Shown piece after piece: positions 32,609 through 41,982 of a stretch of DNA of 64,000 bases (the first letter of the stretch is position 1; every line of letters starts with the position of its first letter). A program made the translations under genes and the position numbers. The stretch lies in the NCBI RefSeq assembly GCF_000380645.1, contig NZ_AQXZ01000016.1, positions 124,001-188,000 on the forward strand, given 5' to 3'. Origin of the DNA: Smaragdicoccus niigatensis DSM 44881 = NBRC 103563 (GTDB taxonomy: Bacteria > Actinomycetota > Actinomycetes > Mycobacteriales > Mycobacteriaceae). The notes beneath the pieces are model-generated. The model did no database searches, was not told where the DNA came from, and saw only the letters and a program-made list of their open reading frames with translations.

Positions 32609-33631
32609 TTATTCCTTCGGCAGTTCGTGGTGGCCACCGAAGGCCATACGCATCGCCGAGAGGATCTTGTTCGCCGTCAACGATTCACCGCGCGAATCGA
32701 AGCGGCTGTACAACGACGCGGTGAGAACCGGTGCCGGGATGCCCTCGTCAATGGCCGCTGCGACAGTCCATCGACCTTCACCCGAGTCCGACACGCGACC
32801 ACCGAAGGTCTCGAGCGTGGGGTCGTCGTAGAGAGCCGAGGCCGTGAGGTCGAGCAGCCACGAAGCCACGACCGATCCACGACGCCACACCTCGGTGATC
32901 TCCTTGAGGTCGAGGTCGTACTGGTACAACTCGGGCTGCTCGAGCGGGGTGATCTCCGCCGAATGCTCGCCCTGGTCACCCTTGCCGCGGTTGGCGTTCG
33001 CAATGATGTTCAGGCCTTCGGCGTAGGCAGCCATGGCGCCGTACTCGATGCCGTTGTGCACCATCTTCACGAAGTGACCGGCACCAGCCGGACCGCAGTG
33101 CAAATACCCACGCTCCGACGTCGACAGCTCACCCGAGCGGCCCGGCGTGCGCTCGACGTCGCCGGCACCGGGCGCGATCGACGCCAGCAGCGGCTCGAGG
33201 TGCGCCACGGTCTCGGTCTCACCACCGACCATGAGGCAGAAGCCACGGCGGAGACCGAAGACACCGCCCGACGTGCCGATGTCGACGTAGTGGATCCCCT
33301 TGGGCGTCAGAGCCTTCGAGCGCTTGATGTCCTCGTGGTAGCGGCTGTTGCCACCGTCGATGATGATGTCACCCGGCTCCATGAGCTCGGCGAGCTGGTC
33401 GATGACCTTGCCGGTGATGCCGGCCGGGATCATGACCCAGGCAACGCGCGGCGTCTGCAGGTTGGCGACGAATTCCTTGAGGTCGGTGGTGCCGAACTCA
33501 GCGCCTTCGTCGACGAGTTCCTTGACCGGCCCCTCGTTGACGTCGAACACGACGGCGGTGTGGCCGTCCTTCATGATGCGGCGGACGATGTTGGCACCCA
33601 TGCGGCCAAGCCCGACCATTCCGAGCTGCAT
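32609..33631 (-). CDS. gnd: 6-phosphogluconate dehydrogenase, decarboxylating (short YqeC/GndA type)
   Basis: A 340-residue enzyme of the short 6PGDH class. GLGRMG (7-12) is the dinucleotide loop; DGGNSRYHED (about 98-107), GTSGGVFG (about 124-131) and KMVHNGIEYG (about 177-186) hold the substrate-binding and catalytic Lys/Asn residues. It converts 6-phosphogluconate to ribulose 5-phosphate with NAD(P)H. GGGGAG precedes ATG 33631. It follows zwf by 43 nt and ends in a T-run terminator. Confidence 0.95.
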   Translation of the reverse strand: MQLGMVGLGRMGANIVRRIMKDGHTAVVFDVNEGPVKELVDEGAEFGTTDLKEFVANLQTPRVAWVMIPAGITGKVIDQLAELMEPGDIIIDGGNSRYHEDIKRSKALTPKGIHYVDIGTSGGVFGLRRGFCLMVGGETETVAHLEPLLASIAPGAGDVERTPGRSGELSTSERGYLHCGPAGAGHFVKMVHNGIEYGAMAAYAEGLNIIANANRGKGDQGEHSAEITPLEQPELYQYDLDLKEITEVWRRGSVVASWLLDLTASALYDDPTLETFGGRVSDSGEGRWTVAAAIDEGIPAPVLTASLYSRFDSRGESLTANKILSAMRMAFGGHHELPKE

Positions 33632-33674
33632 ATTCTCCCCTTCGGTTGGCACTTAGCCGTTGTTGCTGTGTCGA

Positions 33675-35099
33675 CTACTTTTTGGACCGCCACACGCGCT
33701 CGAATGGCAGACGCCAAGCGCGAGGTGCGATGAGCTGGTGGATTGCGTTCGGGCCCCACGTGAACATCTCGTAGCCCTTGACCGGCGGCGGGTTGTCCAG
33801 CAGAGGCTGGCTGACCGCCCACAGACGCTCGATACCGTCGGCCGTGGTGAACAGCGTGTGGTCGCCGCGCATCGCGTCGAGAATGAGGCGCTCGTACGCT
33901 TCGAGCACGTCGCCGACGTTCTCGGTCTCCTGCATCGCGAACTGGAGGCTCAACTTGTCGAGCTTCATGCCCGGCCCCGGACGCTTGCCGTAGAACGACA
34001 GCGACACCTTCGACGCATCCGCGAGGTCGAATGTCAGGTGGTCCGGACCGTGTTCGCCGACACCCGAATTCGCCGGGAACATCGAGCTCGGCGGCTCGTG
34101 GAAGGCGATCGAAATGATGCGCTGACCCGCCGCAAGCGACTTTCCGGTGCGGAGGAAGAACGGCACACCAGCCCAGCGCCAGTTGTCGATGAAGCACTCG
34201 AGCGCGATGAACGTCTCGGTCTCGGACTCGGGGTCGACGCCCGGTTCGTCGCGGTAGCCCTTGTACTGTCCGCGAACCACGCGCTTGGGGTCGAGTGGGC
34301 GCATCGAGTCGAAGACCTTGGTCTTCTCGATGGTGATCGACTTCGCGTCCAGAGCGGTCGGCGATTCCATCGCGACGAACGCGAGGATCTGCATGAGGTG
34401 CGTGACGACCATGTCCTTGTAGGCGCCGGTCGGCTCGTAGAACACCGCGCGGCCCTCGAGCGTGAGCTTCTCCGGCACATCGATCTGGATGTGGTCGATG
34501 AAGTTGCGGTTCCAGATCGGCTCGAACAGACCGTTGGCAAAGCGGAACGCGAGAATGTTCTGCGCCGGTTCCTTGCCGAGGAAGTGGTCGATGCGGAAGA
34601 TCTGGCGTTCCTTGAGCACTTCGTGGATCGAGGAGTTCAGCGACTTCGCGCTGGCCAGGTCGGTGCCGAACGGCTTCTCCATGATCACGTTCGCCTCTTG
34701 GGCCAGACCGGCCTTGTCGAGGGTCGTGATGGCCGCAAGCGCAGCCTTCGGCGGGACGCTGAGGTACGCAAGAACGCGCGTGCCCTCCGGCATCTGGCCG
34801 CGATGCTCCTTCACGGCTTTCGCGAGCGCGTCCGCGCCGGCACCAACGGGGACGTAACTCAGCCGGTCGACGAAGTCCTTCCACGACTCGTTGGTGATCT
34901 TGCGAGTCGAGAATTCCTTGCAGGCCTTTTCAGCAACCTTCTTGAAGCCCTCGGTGTCCAGATCATCGAGTGACGTCGCGACGATCCGGATTTCCGGAGC
35001 CAAATGCGAATTCGATAGGTGGAAGAGTCCCGGCAGAAGCTTGCGCTTCGCGAGATCTCCTGTCGCACCGAACAATACGACGACGTGCGGATCGGCCAT
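33675..35099 (-). CDS. zwf: Glucose-6-phosphate 1-dehydrogenase
   Basis: A 474-residue G6PDH. GATGDLAKRK (11-20) is the NAD(P) motif with the catalytic-site Lys, and RIDHFLGKE is the family's substrate signature with the catalytic His. It oxidises glucose 6-phosphate to 6-phosphogluconolactone. ATG 35099 gives the compact start MADPHVVVLF; an in-frame ATG at 35141 after GGAAGG would add 14 residues. Between ppgK and gnd on one strand, so glucose phosphorylation and the oxidative pentose phosphate steps are encoded together; no pgl gene is present here. Confidence 0.95.
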   Translation of the reverse strand: MADPHVVVLFGATGDLAKRKLLPGLFHLSNSHLAPEIRIVATSLDDLDTEGFKKVAEKACKEFSTRKITNESWKDFVDRLSYVPVGAGADALAKAVKEHRGQMPEGTRVLAYLSVPPKAALAAITTLDKAGLAQEANVIMEKPFGTDLASAKSLNSSIHEVLKERQIFRIDHFLGKEPAQNILAFRFANGLFEPIWNRNFIDHIQIDVPEKLTLEGRAVFYEPTGAYKDMVVTHLMQILAFVAMESPTALDAKSITIEKTKVFDSMRPLDPKRVVRGQYKGYRDEPGVDPESETETFIALECFIDNWRWAGVPFFLRTGKSLAAGQRIISIAFHEPPSSMFPANSGVGEHGPDHLTFDLADASKVSLSFYGKRPGPGMKLDKLSLQFAMQETENVGDVLEAYERLILDAMRGDHTLFTTADGIERLWAVSQPLLDNPPPVKGYEMFTWGPNAIHQLIAPRAWRLPFERVWRSKK

Positions 35100-35238
35100 G
35101 CCATGAACTGCCCCACGGGCCTCTACTACCACGACGGTCATCCTTCCATTCACAGCGCTGTGTTCGGGGCGAGTTCGACGACTTTGGCAGCAAAGCTGCC
35201 GCAATGGGACGGTTCAGCGTCGTTAACGCTTCAACCGG

Positions 35239-36000
35239 TCAGGAATTCGCCAGTGAATTTGCTGCCATAGCTGCGCCGACGATGCCGGCGGTGTTCAAAA
35301 GTTTGGCTGGGACGATCGGTGTCCGATTTGTCAGAAGAGGAATCCACTTCTCACTCTTCTTGCTGATACCCCCACCGGCGATGAACAAATCGGGCCAGAA
35401 GAGATTCTCGACCGTCGTGAGGACCTTCGAGACCTGCTTGCACCAGTCTTTGTAGGACATGTCGTTGTTCTCTTTGACCGATGCGGCGGCCCGATGCTCG
35501 GCTTCCTTGCCGCCCATCTCGAGGTGGCCCAGTTCGGAGTTCGGGATGAGAACACCGTTGTAGATGATCGCCGAACCGATGCCCGTGCCGAAGGTCAGCA
35601 TGATGATGAGACCCTTCGCCTCGGCCGCGGCGCCGAAGCGGTCTTCGGCGAGGCCGGCGGCGTCGGCGTCGTTGAGAACGGCGACCGGTACTCCCCCGAG
35701 GGCTTCGGTGAAGATCTTCCCGGCGTCGGCGTTGACCCACGACTCGTCGATGTTCGCCGCGGACTTGGTGACGCCGTTGAGGACGACCGCCGGCATGGTC
35801 ACTCCGACCGGGCCGGTCCAGCCGGCCTGCTTCGCGATCTCGGCGACCGTAGCGGCGACGGCTTCGGGAGTTGCGGGCTTCGGAGTCTCGATGCGAATGC
35901 GTTCACCAGCGAGTTCGCCGGTAGCCAGGTCGACAATCGCGCCTTTGATGCCGGTGCCGCCGACGTCGATTCCAAAACCCTGGCCAGCTGTTTCAGTCAT
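35239..36000 (-). CDS. ppgK: Polyphosphate glucokinase
   Basis: A 253-residue ROK-type kinase. [13 protein letters not shown] (9-21) is the phosphate-binding loop, [11 protein letters not shown] (about 109-119) contains the catalytic Asp, and GTGIGSAII (about 138-146) is the second phosphate motif. The pattern and length match actinobacterial PPGK, which phosphorylates glucose with polyphosphate (or ATP). It precedes zwf by about 140 nt on the same strand. It would use the glucose released by the GH15 enzyme at 29278-31302. Confidence 0.93.
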   Translation of the reverse strand: MTETAGQGFGIDVGGTGIKGAIVDLATGELAGERIRIETPKPATPEAVAATVAEIAKQAGWTGPVGVTMPAVVLNGVTKSAANIDESWVNADAGKIFTEALGGVPVAVLNDADAAGLAEDRFGAAAEAKGLIIMLTFGTGIGSAIIYNGVLIPNSELGHLEMGGKEAEHRAAASVKENNDMSYKDWCKQVSKVLTTVENLFWPDLFIAGGGISKKSEKWIPLLTNRTPIVPAKLLNTAGIVGAAMAANSLANS

Positions 36001-36102
36001 CGCGACGACTCTCTTCTTCGACGAAGTACAGGATTTGTCAAACTGTAATCATCGAGAGCCGCCTATGTGGCCGACCTCACATTATTGGATGTACTCGGTC
36101 TG

Positions 36103-37119
36103 TCAGACAGCCGTGTTGCCTCGTCGGGACAGCGCAAGCAGCCGGGAAATGGCACGCAGGTACTTCTTTCGGTACCCGCCCTCGAGCATTTCCTTCGGGA
36201 AGATCTTGTCCAGCGGAGTGCCCGAGGCGACGACTGGGATGCTCGCGTCATACAAGCGGTCCGCCAGGACGACGATGCGCAACGCCATGCCCTGGTCGGT
36301 GACGGGCTTGATGTCGGAGATGAACACCGTCGACACGCCATCGATGAGGTGCAGGTACCGCGACGGGTGCAGTTGGGTGAGGTGCGCACACAGGCTGTCC
36401 CAGTCGTCGAGCGTCGCGCCCGGGGTCTCGGCTGCACGCTTCTTGAGTTCGACGGTGGTCGCCGGCTTCGGCGCCGGCGGAAGGTCGCGGTGACGGTAGT
36501 CCGGCCCGTCGACCCGGATCGACTGGAAGATGTCACCCAGCTTCTTGATTTCACGCATGAAGTCGGCGGCGGCGAAGCGCCCCTCACCGAGCTGGTGCGG
36601 AAGCGTGTTCGACGTGACCGCGATCGACACGCCCTGCGCCGAGAGTTCGGTCAGCAAGCGTGAGATGAGCATCGTGTCGCCGGGATCGTCGAGTTCGAAC
36701 TCGTCGATGCACAGCAGGCTGTGGTCCTTGAACTCCTCGACAGCCTTCATGTAGCCGAGGGCTCCGACTGTGTGCGTGAGTTCGACGAACGTGCCGAACG
36801 ACTTGGGCTCCGGAGCCTCCCGGAACGCCGAGGCGAGGAGGTGCGTCTTCCCGACGCCGAATCCGCCGTCGAGGTAGATGCCGGCGCCCGTGCCGCGGGT
36901 GCGCTTGCCCATGCCCCACTTGCGCTGGCCCTTGTGGATCGAGCCGATCTTGTTGACGAATTCCTTGGCCACCTTGACGGCCTCGACCTGCGTCGGTTCA
37001 CCCGGAACGGGGTGGTAGGAGTCGAAGGTCGCGCCGTCGAAGATCGGTGGCGGCACGAGCTGCGCGATCAGCTCCGCCTGCGACATCTCCGGGAAGCGGT
37101 CGGTAAGACGGTCGGGCAT
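36103..37119 (-). CDS. zapE: ZapE/AFG1-like P-loop ATPase
   Basis: A 338-residue AAA-type ATPase. Walker A is [10 protein letters not shown] (about 91-100) and Walker B is [11 protein letters not shown] (about 134-144), followed by the sensor TSNTLP. It matches the AFG1/ZapE family (Rv2670c position), linked to Z-ring stability in E. coli and to membrane protein turnover in mitochondria. ATG 37119 is taken; an in-frame GTG at 37149 is possible. It is divergent from the RibD-like gene. First gene of the block that follows the Rv2670c-Rv2701c order. Confidence 0.92.
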   Translation of the reverse strand: MPDRLTDRFPEMSQAELIAQLVPPPIFDGATFDSYHPVPGEPTQVEAVKVAKEFVNKIGSIHKGQRKWGMGKRTRGTGAGIYLDGGFGVGKTHLLASAFREAPEPKSFGTFVELTHTVGALGYMKAVEEFKDHSLLCIDEFELDDPGDTMLISRLLTELSAQGVSIAVTSNTLPHQLGEGRFAAADFMREIKKLGDIFQSIRVDGPDYRHRDLPPAPKPATTVELKKRAAETPGATLDDWDSLCAHLTQLHPSRYLHLIDGVSTVFISDIKPVTDQGMALRIVVLADRLYDASIPVVASGTPLDKIFPKEMLEGGYRKKYLRAISRLLALSRRGNTAV

Positions 37120-37202
37120 GAAGTGAAACTTTAGTCCGTTCTCAGACACGCCCTGAATCGAACGAGAACACCTGGGCCTGCTGGACATGCTGAGATGTCA
37201 CC

Positions 37203-37979
37203 GTGCGGACCATCTCCGAGCTCACTGACGACGATCTTCGTGACCTCTACGCCTACCCGGAACTTCCCGCGGTGCCGTGGGTGCGCGCGAACTTCATCAC
37301 CACCCTCGACGGGGCCGCCTCCGTCGACGACTCGTCGACAGGTTTGGGTATCGATTCGGACCGTCGCGTCTTCGCCCTCCTGCGGGATCTCTCAGACGTG
37401 ATTCTTGTTGGCGCCCAAACGGTTCGGGTGGAAGACTACGGCGGCGCACGCACCTCTGAACGCAAGCGCGAACGCCGTGAGGAGGACGGTCTCAGCCCGG
37501 TTCCGCCGATCGCGGTGGTGACCTCACGATGTGACCTCGACCCGTCGTCCCGGCTGTTCACCGACACGTCGGTTCCGCCGCTCATCCTGACCACCCATGA
37601 GGCCCCGTTCGAGAACCGTGCGCGCCTCGTTGCTGCTGGGGCGCAGGTGATGGAAATCACCGAGCAGACGATCACTCCCGAGCACATTTTGACGACGCTC
37701 GCGGCACTGAATCTCACCCGGGTGCTGTGCGAAGGTGGGCCGTTCCTTTTCGGTCAACTCATCGCCGACGACCTCGTCGACGATCTGTGCCTGACGATCC
37801 GGCCGCTCCTCGCGACCGGAAACGCGCCTCGAATCGCACATTCGGAACAGCCGAGCCTGCACCACATGGGCTGCGCATCGATCATCACCGACGACGACGG
37901 AACCCTGCTGACCCGGTGGATTCGTACCGAGTCAGCAGGCGCGGCGGGCATCGACTCCACCGCGTCTGGCACGCTTTAG
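37203..37979 (+). CDS. RibD C-terminal domain-like pyrimidine reductase (Rv2671-like)
   Basis: A 258-residue single-domain protein of the RibD reductase/DHFR fold: VRANFITTLDGAAS (about 27-40), ILVGAQTVRVEDYG (about 67-80) and LCEGGPFLFGQL (about 175-186) are the cofactor and substrate segments. In the M. tuberculosis orthologue (Rv2671) reduction of dihydrofolate has been reported as a bypass of DfrA. GTG start. Three nt separate it from the following lipoprotein gene, so they form an operon. Confidence 0.9.
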   Translation: MRTISELTDDDLRDLYAYPELPAVPWVRANFITTLDGAASVDDSSTGLGIDSDRRVFALLRDLSDVILVGAQTVRVEDYGGARTSERKRERREEDGLSPVPPIAVVTSRCDLDPSSRLFTDTSVPPLILTTHEAPFENRARLVAAGAQVMEITEQTITPEHILTTLAALNLTRVLCEGGPFLFGQLIADDLVDDLCLTIRPLLATGNAPRIAHSEQPSLHHMGCASIITDDDGTLLTRWIRTESAGAAGIDSTASGTL

Positions 37980-37982
37980 GAC

Positions 37983-39542
37983 ATGGGGAGTCGTCACAGC
38001 GCGGGAATCGCCATTCTGGCGCTTGTCGTTGCGGGCTGTGGCGCGGGTCCGTCCCAGCGTCCCGAGATCGCCGTCGAGCAGCACAGCGCCGGGACCGCGA
38101 CCACCACCGCCAAGAAGCCGGTGATTCCGGGGCCACCAGCACTACAGGTACCGAAGGTCGATCTCACCTGGACCGACTGTACCGATGACGAGATCAAGAT
38201 CCACGGTTACGGTGCGGGACCGCAGGGTCTGCTGCTCGAATGTGCCACGTACCCAGTGCATCTCGAGGTCGACGACGCCCGGTCGCCGCAGATCGACCTC
38301 GGTGCGGTCCGCGCTCGTCTGCCCCAGACGCCGAAGGACGCGGCACCGATCGTCGTGAGTTCGGGAAGCGACCGGACGTCGATCGACACACTCGTCGCCA
38401 TCTCGACCGGCCCGATATCGACGTTGCTGGCATCGCATCCGCTCGTCGCGGTCGATCGCCGTGGCGGCGGCGAGTCCGCCAACAACCGGTGCATCGACCC
38501 GCAGATCGCCCGTCAGATCAAGGACGGTGCACAGTTCCGCAATCCCGCGGTTCCGGTCACCGACCAGATGACCTACCTGAGTCAGCAGGCGACGACCAAG
38601 TGCAAGGACCTGCTCCAACCGCACGAACTCACCCACGACTCGACACATGCTGCGGACGACATCGAGCAACTCCGGAAGTTCTGGAAGGTCGACACGATCG
38701 CGTTCGTCGGCCTGGGTAACGGTGCGCGCGTCGGACTCGCGTACGCCGCTCAGTTCCCGACGCACCTGAGCCGACTCATCCTCGACTCCCCCGAACCCTT
38801 CGGCACCGATGCCGTCACCGTCGCCGAATCCCGCGCCGCTGGACTCGAAGCCGCCGTCAACGCATTCAGCACGCGGTGCAAAGCGATCCGCTGTGCGCTC
38901 GGCGCTGACCCGCGCGGAACCATCGCCGAACTTCTGACCAAAGCGCGCAACAACAAACTCGAGGGCATCTCGGTCAAGTCGGTCATCACCGCGCTGGTGG
39001 GATTCCTCGGATCGCCCGCCGGCGACTTGCCGAACCGGACCGCCGACTTCGCCCAGACACTCGAGTCGGCGAACAACGGCGACCTGACCGCACTCAAGGC
39101 CGAGATCGCCCGCGAAGAGACGATCAACGAGACCGACGGCCAGTTCATGATGCGGTGTTCGGACAGTCAGCAGGCCCCGCCTGGGGTGACGGTCAACGAC
39201 CTGATGAACCAGTGGGCGAAGAAGTACCCGATCGGCGGCCGAGAGATCGCCCTCGACATGTTGGCGTGCGCAGCGTGGCCGACCCCGCCGGCGATCCCGG
39301 CGATCAAAGACCTTCGCCTTCCGGTGCTCGTCATCAACAGCGTGGCCGACCCGGTCGCCGGCCAGGCCGGATCGCCGACGGTGACCGGCGCCATCGCGAA
39401 CGGCGGCGGCACGACGTCGGAATTGACGTGGTACGGATCAGGTCATCCGGTGCTCGCTCACTCGCAATGCGCTCAGCAGGCGGCCGTGAGCTACCTCGAC
39501 ACCGGAAAATTGCCGCCCAACGGCGGAGCGTGCCCGGCTTAG
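37983..39542 (+). CDS. TAP-like alpha/beta hydrolase lipoprotein (Rv2672-like), probable serine loss
   Basis: A 519-residue exported lipoprotein: signal LALVVAGC with lipidated Cys19, then an alpha/beta hydrolase with a C-terminal TAP-like segment. VAVDRRGGGES (about 155-165) fits secreted tripeptidyl peptidases. The nucleophile elbow reads GLGNG (243-247) instead of GXSXG, so the expected serine is Gly245. The Asp (NSVADPV) and His (GSGHPV) regions remain. Syntenic with M. tuberculosis Rv2672. It could be a non-catalytic binding protein; see findings. Confidence 0.85.
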   Translation: MGSRHSAGIAILALVVAGCGAGPSQRPEIAVEQHSAGTATTTAKKPVIPGPPALQVPKVDLTWTDCTDDEIKIHGYGAGPQGLLLECATYPVHLEVDDARSPQIDLGAVRARLPQTPKDAAPIVVSSGSDRTSIDTLVAISTGPISTLLASHPLVAVDRRGGGESANNRCIDPQIARQIKDGAQFRNPAVPVTDQMTYLSQQATTKCKDLLQPHELTHDSTHAADDIEQLRKFWKVDTIAFVGLGNGARVGLAYAAQFPTHLSRLILDSPEPFGTDAVTVAESRAAGLEAAVNAFSTRCKAIRCALGADPRGTIAELLTKARNNKLEGISVKSVITALVGFLGSPAGDLPNRTADFAQTLESANNGDLTALKAEIAREETINETDGQFMMRCSDSQQAPPGVTVNDLMNQWAKKYPIGGREIALDMLACAAWPTPPAIPAIKDLRLPVLVINSVADPVAGQAGSPTVTGAIANGGGTTSELTWYGSGHPVLAHSQCAQQAAVSYLDTGKLPPNGGACPA

Positions 39543-39616
39543 TCATTCGGCTCGTCATTCGGCGCTGCGGGGTGTCGCACCGTGCGCTCCTCGCAGGCCA
39601 GGTAACTTTTTCCTCG

Positions 39617-40843
39617 ATGTTCCTCAACCGCCTTGAGCCCAAGACCGCGCGCACCAACGCGGAATTGGTGCGCTATGTAATGTGGCCACTCGCCATATTC
39701 ACGTTCTTTCACCGCGTGCTCGTGCTCGCGGTGAACGGCCACATCACCGATGACTTCCGGCCCGTCTACCAGGCGGCGCTCAACTTCGCGAACCATCGCC
39801 CGGTGTACACGTCGGACCTGAGTTCGGTCGATCCGCACTACCTGTACCCGCCGAGCGGAACGTTGCTCATGACGCCGCTCGCGTACGTGGATCCCACGAC
39901 CTCGCGGTACCTGTTCATTGTCGCCAACGCGCTCGCGATCCTCATGGCGTGGTACCTGCTGCTGCGCCTGTTCAACCGCAGCGTGTCGTCGGTCGCCGCG
40001 CCGGTGCTGCTGTTCGGCATGTTCTTCTCCGAGACCGTCACCAACACGCTGGTGTTCACGAACGTCAACGGAATCGTGCTGCTCGGCGAAGTCATCTTCC
40101 TGTTGCTGATGCTCAACAAACGCGAATGGTCGGCCGGTCTGGCGATCGGATTGACGCTGGCGATCAAGCCGATCCTTGCGCCGTTGCTGCTCATCGCGCT
40201 GGCCCGCCGTCAGTGGAAAATCCTTCCGGGCGCGATCGCGGTGCCCGCGGTCACGAACGCGATCGCCTGGCCCCTGGCGGTCGACCCGATGGCCTTCATC
40301 ACCAAGACGATGCCGTACCTGTCGACCCCGCGCGATTACTTCAACAGCGCGATCGTCGGAAATGGTGCGTACTTCGGCGTCGCACCGTGGTTGCTGCTGG
40401 TCATGCGCACGGTCTTCATCGTGATGGTGGTGGTCACGTTGTGGCTGCTCTACCGGTACCACCGCGAGGACGAACTGTTCTTCGTCACGACCGCTACCGG
40501 CGTTCTCCTGACCGCATCGTTCCTGCTCGGTTCCCTCGGCCAGATGTACTACTCGATGATGCTGTTCCCGCTCATCGTGTCGGTCATGCTGCCGAACTCG
40601 GTGATGCGGAACTGGCCGGCGTGGGTCGCGGTGTACGGATTCATGTCCTTTGATCAATGGCTGTCGTGGAAGTACCAATGGCTCGGCCGCGATGTCGAGT
40701 ACCTGCGGTCGACGCTCGGGTGGTCGCTGCTGCTCATCGTCGTCTTCGCGGTTCTGGTCGATCGATACTGGAATTCGCGCCGAAAGCCGGACGTTATCGT
40801 TCCGTCAGAGACTCGGGAGCCGGTCCTCGTCGCTGCGGGTTAA
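39617..40843 (+). CDS. aftC: Alpha-(1->3)-arabinofuranosyltransferase AftC
   Basis: A 408-residue polytopic protein (about ten spans) of the GT87/GT-C class. The first extracellular loop NGHITDDFRPVYQAALNF (about 32-49) carries the acidic pair expected at the GT-C active site; HYLYPPSG and PILAPLLL segments are typical. AftC adds alpha-1,3 branches to arabinan in arabinogalactan and lipoarabinomannan using decaprenyl-phosphoarabinose. ATG 39617 gives a normal cytosolic tail. Position between the Rv2672-like gene and msrB matches Rv2673. This gene implies a mycolyl-arabinogalactan wall. Confidence 0.9.
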   Translation: MFLNRLEPKTARTNAELVRYVMWPLAIFTFFHRVLVLAVNGHITDDFRPVYQAALNFANHRPVYTSDLSSVDPHYLYPPSGTLLMTPLAYVDPTTSRYLFIVANALAILMAWYLLLRLFNRSVSSVAAPVLLFGMFFSETVTNTLVFTNVNGIVLLGEVIFLLLMLNKREWSAGLAIGLTLAIKPILAPLLLIALARRQWKILPGAIAVPAVTNAIAWPLAVDPMAFITKTMPYLSTPRDYFNSAIVGNGAYFGVAPWLLLVMRTVFIVMVVVTLWLLYRYHREDELFFVTTATGVLLTASFLLGSLGQMYYSMMLFPLIVSVMLPNSVMRNWPAWVAVYGFMSFDQWLSWKYQWLGRDVEYLRSTLGWSLLLIVVFAVLVDRYWNSRRKPDVIVPSETREPVLVAAG

Positions 40844-40846
40844 CGT
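40841..40846 (+). promoter_or_regulatory. -10 box (TAACGT) for msrB, leaderless, overlapping aftC stop
   Basis: TAACGT ends 6 nt before ATG 40853; its first three bases are the TAA stop of aftC. It would give msrB its own leaderless transcript. Confidence 0.5.
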
Positions 40847-40852
40847 GGACTC

Positions 40853-41260
40853 ATGCGTGACGCGAAGATTCAGCTGACCGATGAGCAGTGGCGCGAGAAG
40901 CTCACTCCGAACGAGTATGCGGTTCTGCGCAAAGCCGGAACCGAGCGCGCCTACACCGGCGAGTACACCGACACCGAAACCGAAGGCGTCTACACCTGCA
41001 AGGCGTGCGACGCCGAACTGTTCCGCAGCACCGAGAAGTTCCACTCGCACTGCGGCTGGCCCTCGTTCTTCGACCCGGCCGACACTGACGCCGTGATTCT
41101 GAAGCCGGACAACACCCTCGGAATGCGCCGCGTCGAGGTGCTGTGCGCCAACTGCCACAGCCACCTCGGGCACGTTTTCGAGGGCGAGGGATACAACACC
41201 CCGACCGATCAGCGGTATTGCATCAACTCGATTTCGCTGAAGTTGGTCCCGAAGGAATGA
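40853..41260 (+). CDS. msrB: Peptide methionine-R-sulfoxide reductase
   Basis: A 135-residue MsrB. Zinc sites are CKAC (43-46) and CANC (about 92-95); GWPSFF, HLGHVFEG and RYCINSISL hold the active site, with the catalytic Cys in RYCINS and the conserved GWPSF aromatic pocket. It reduces R-methionine sulfoxide in proteins. Syntenic with Rv2674. A hairpin follows. Confidence 0.95.
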   Translation: MRDAKIQLTDEQWREKLTPNEYAVLRKAGTERAYTGEYTDTETEGVYTCKACDAELFRSTEKFHSHCGWPSFFDPADTDAVILKPDNTLGMRRVEVLCANCHSHLGHVFEGEGYNTPTDQRYCINSISLKLVPKE

Positions 41261-41263
41261 GCC

Positions 41264-41300
41264 AACGGCGCCCCACCGCGTGAACCGGTGGGGTGCCGTT
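41264..41300 (+). terminator. Terminator of msrB
   Basis: Arms AACGGCGCCCCACCG and CGGTGGGGTGCCGTT (one G-T pair) with a 7-nt loop, followed by TTTCG. Confidence 0.75.
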
Positions 41301-41310
41301 TTCGACGTAG

Positions 41311-41880
41311 CTAGACGCCGGTCGTCACTGCCCCCGGAATCACCTCAACGTGCCGGACGCCCTCGATGATGTGGGCGAGCGACGCCACGAGTCGTTGCTC
41401 CTCGGAATCGGCGAAACCTCCGCCGATTTCGACTCGGCCTTCGTGGACCTCCACCGACCAGGCACGTCGGCTGCCGGCATATTCGTCCAGCAGTCCGCGG
41501 ATCTTCGCGGCGATCGTCGCGTCGTCATTCGTCAGCAGACGCAGTACATCGCGGTGCGACACGATTCCGACGAGAAAACCCGCCTCGACGACAGGCATCG
41601 ATCGCATGTGCCCACTGACCATCCGGTCCGCGATCGTGGCGATGTCGGTGTTGGGTGCCAGCACCTCGGCCGGAGCCGTCATCACCGCGTCGACGGTCGC
41701 GCCCGTTGACTCGGCGTTGAGGGCGTCAGTTTCCGCGAGAATTCCGATGACCTGCCCATCGTCGTCGACCACGGGCAGCGCCGCGAATCCATGCTTGACC
41801 AGGATCGCCGCCGCATCGCCCACCAACGTCGTCGGCGTCGTGGTGATCACCGGTCGGGTCATGATGTCGCGCGCTTTCAT
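41311..41880 (-). CDS. Tandem CBS domain protein with C-terminal BON-like domain
   Basis: A 189-residue protein: two CBS motifs (about 4-55, MTRPVITTTPTT...GILAETDAL, and 64-118, VMTAPAEVL...GIVSHRDVL) and a BON-like tail (about 140-180, SVEVHEGRVEIGGGFADS). CBS pairs bind adenine nucleotides; BON domains bind membranes or envelope polymers. GAGGAG stands 8 nt before ATG 41880. CBS-BON proteins are frequent hypoxia/stress proteins in mycobacteria. It takes the place of Rv2675c in the otherwise conserved block. Confidence 0.87.
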   Translation of the reverse strand: MKARDIMTRPVITTTPTTLVGDAAAILVKHGFAALPVVDDDGQVIGILAETDALNAESTGATVDAVMTAPAEVLAPNTDIATIADRMVSGHMRSMPVVEAGFLVGIVSHRDVLRLLTNDDATIAAKIRGLLDEYAGSRRAWSVEVHEGRVEIGGGFADSEEQRLVASLAHIIEGVRHVEVIPGAVTTGV

Positions 41881-41947
41881 CTGTTCATCTCCTCGCGTGT
41901 GTGAACTGTCGTTGCTCACAGCCTGACCGAGATGAACCACCTGATCG

Positions 41948-41976
41948 AGGGCCTCAAGTCCTCAACTCGAGGCCCT
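41948..41976 (-). terminator. Hairpin after hemQ
   Basis: AGGGCCTC and GAGGCCCT form an 8-bp stem with a 13-nt loop, 6 nt after the hemQ stop on the minus strand. Confidence 0.55.
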
Positions 41977-41982
41977 TGTGCC

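Noticed and set aside
31271-33733. Open plus-strand frame of 820 codons opposite the LCP and gnd genes
   Set aside because: Antisense shadow of two well-supported genes; Arg/His/Asp-rich, no domain and no ribosome site, as expected from high-GC third positions.
33571-34973. Long frames (437 codons each) on both strands within zwf
   Set aside because: Both overlap the zwf frame, which has the GATGDLAKRK and RIDHFLGKE motifs; the alternatives have none.
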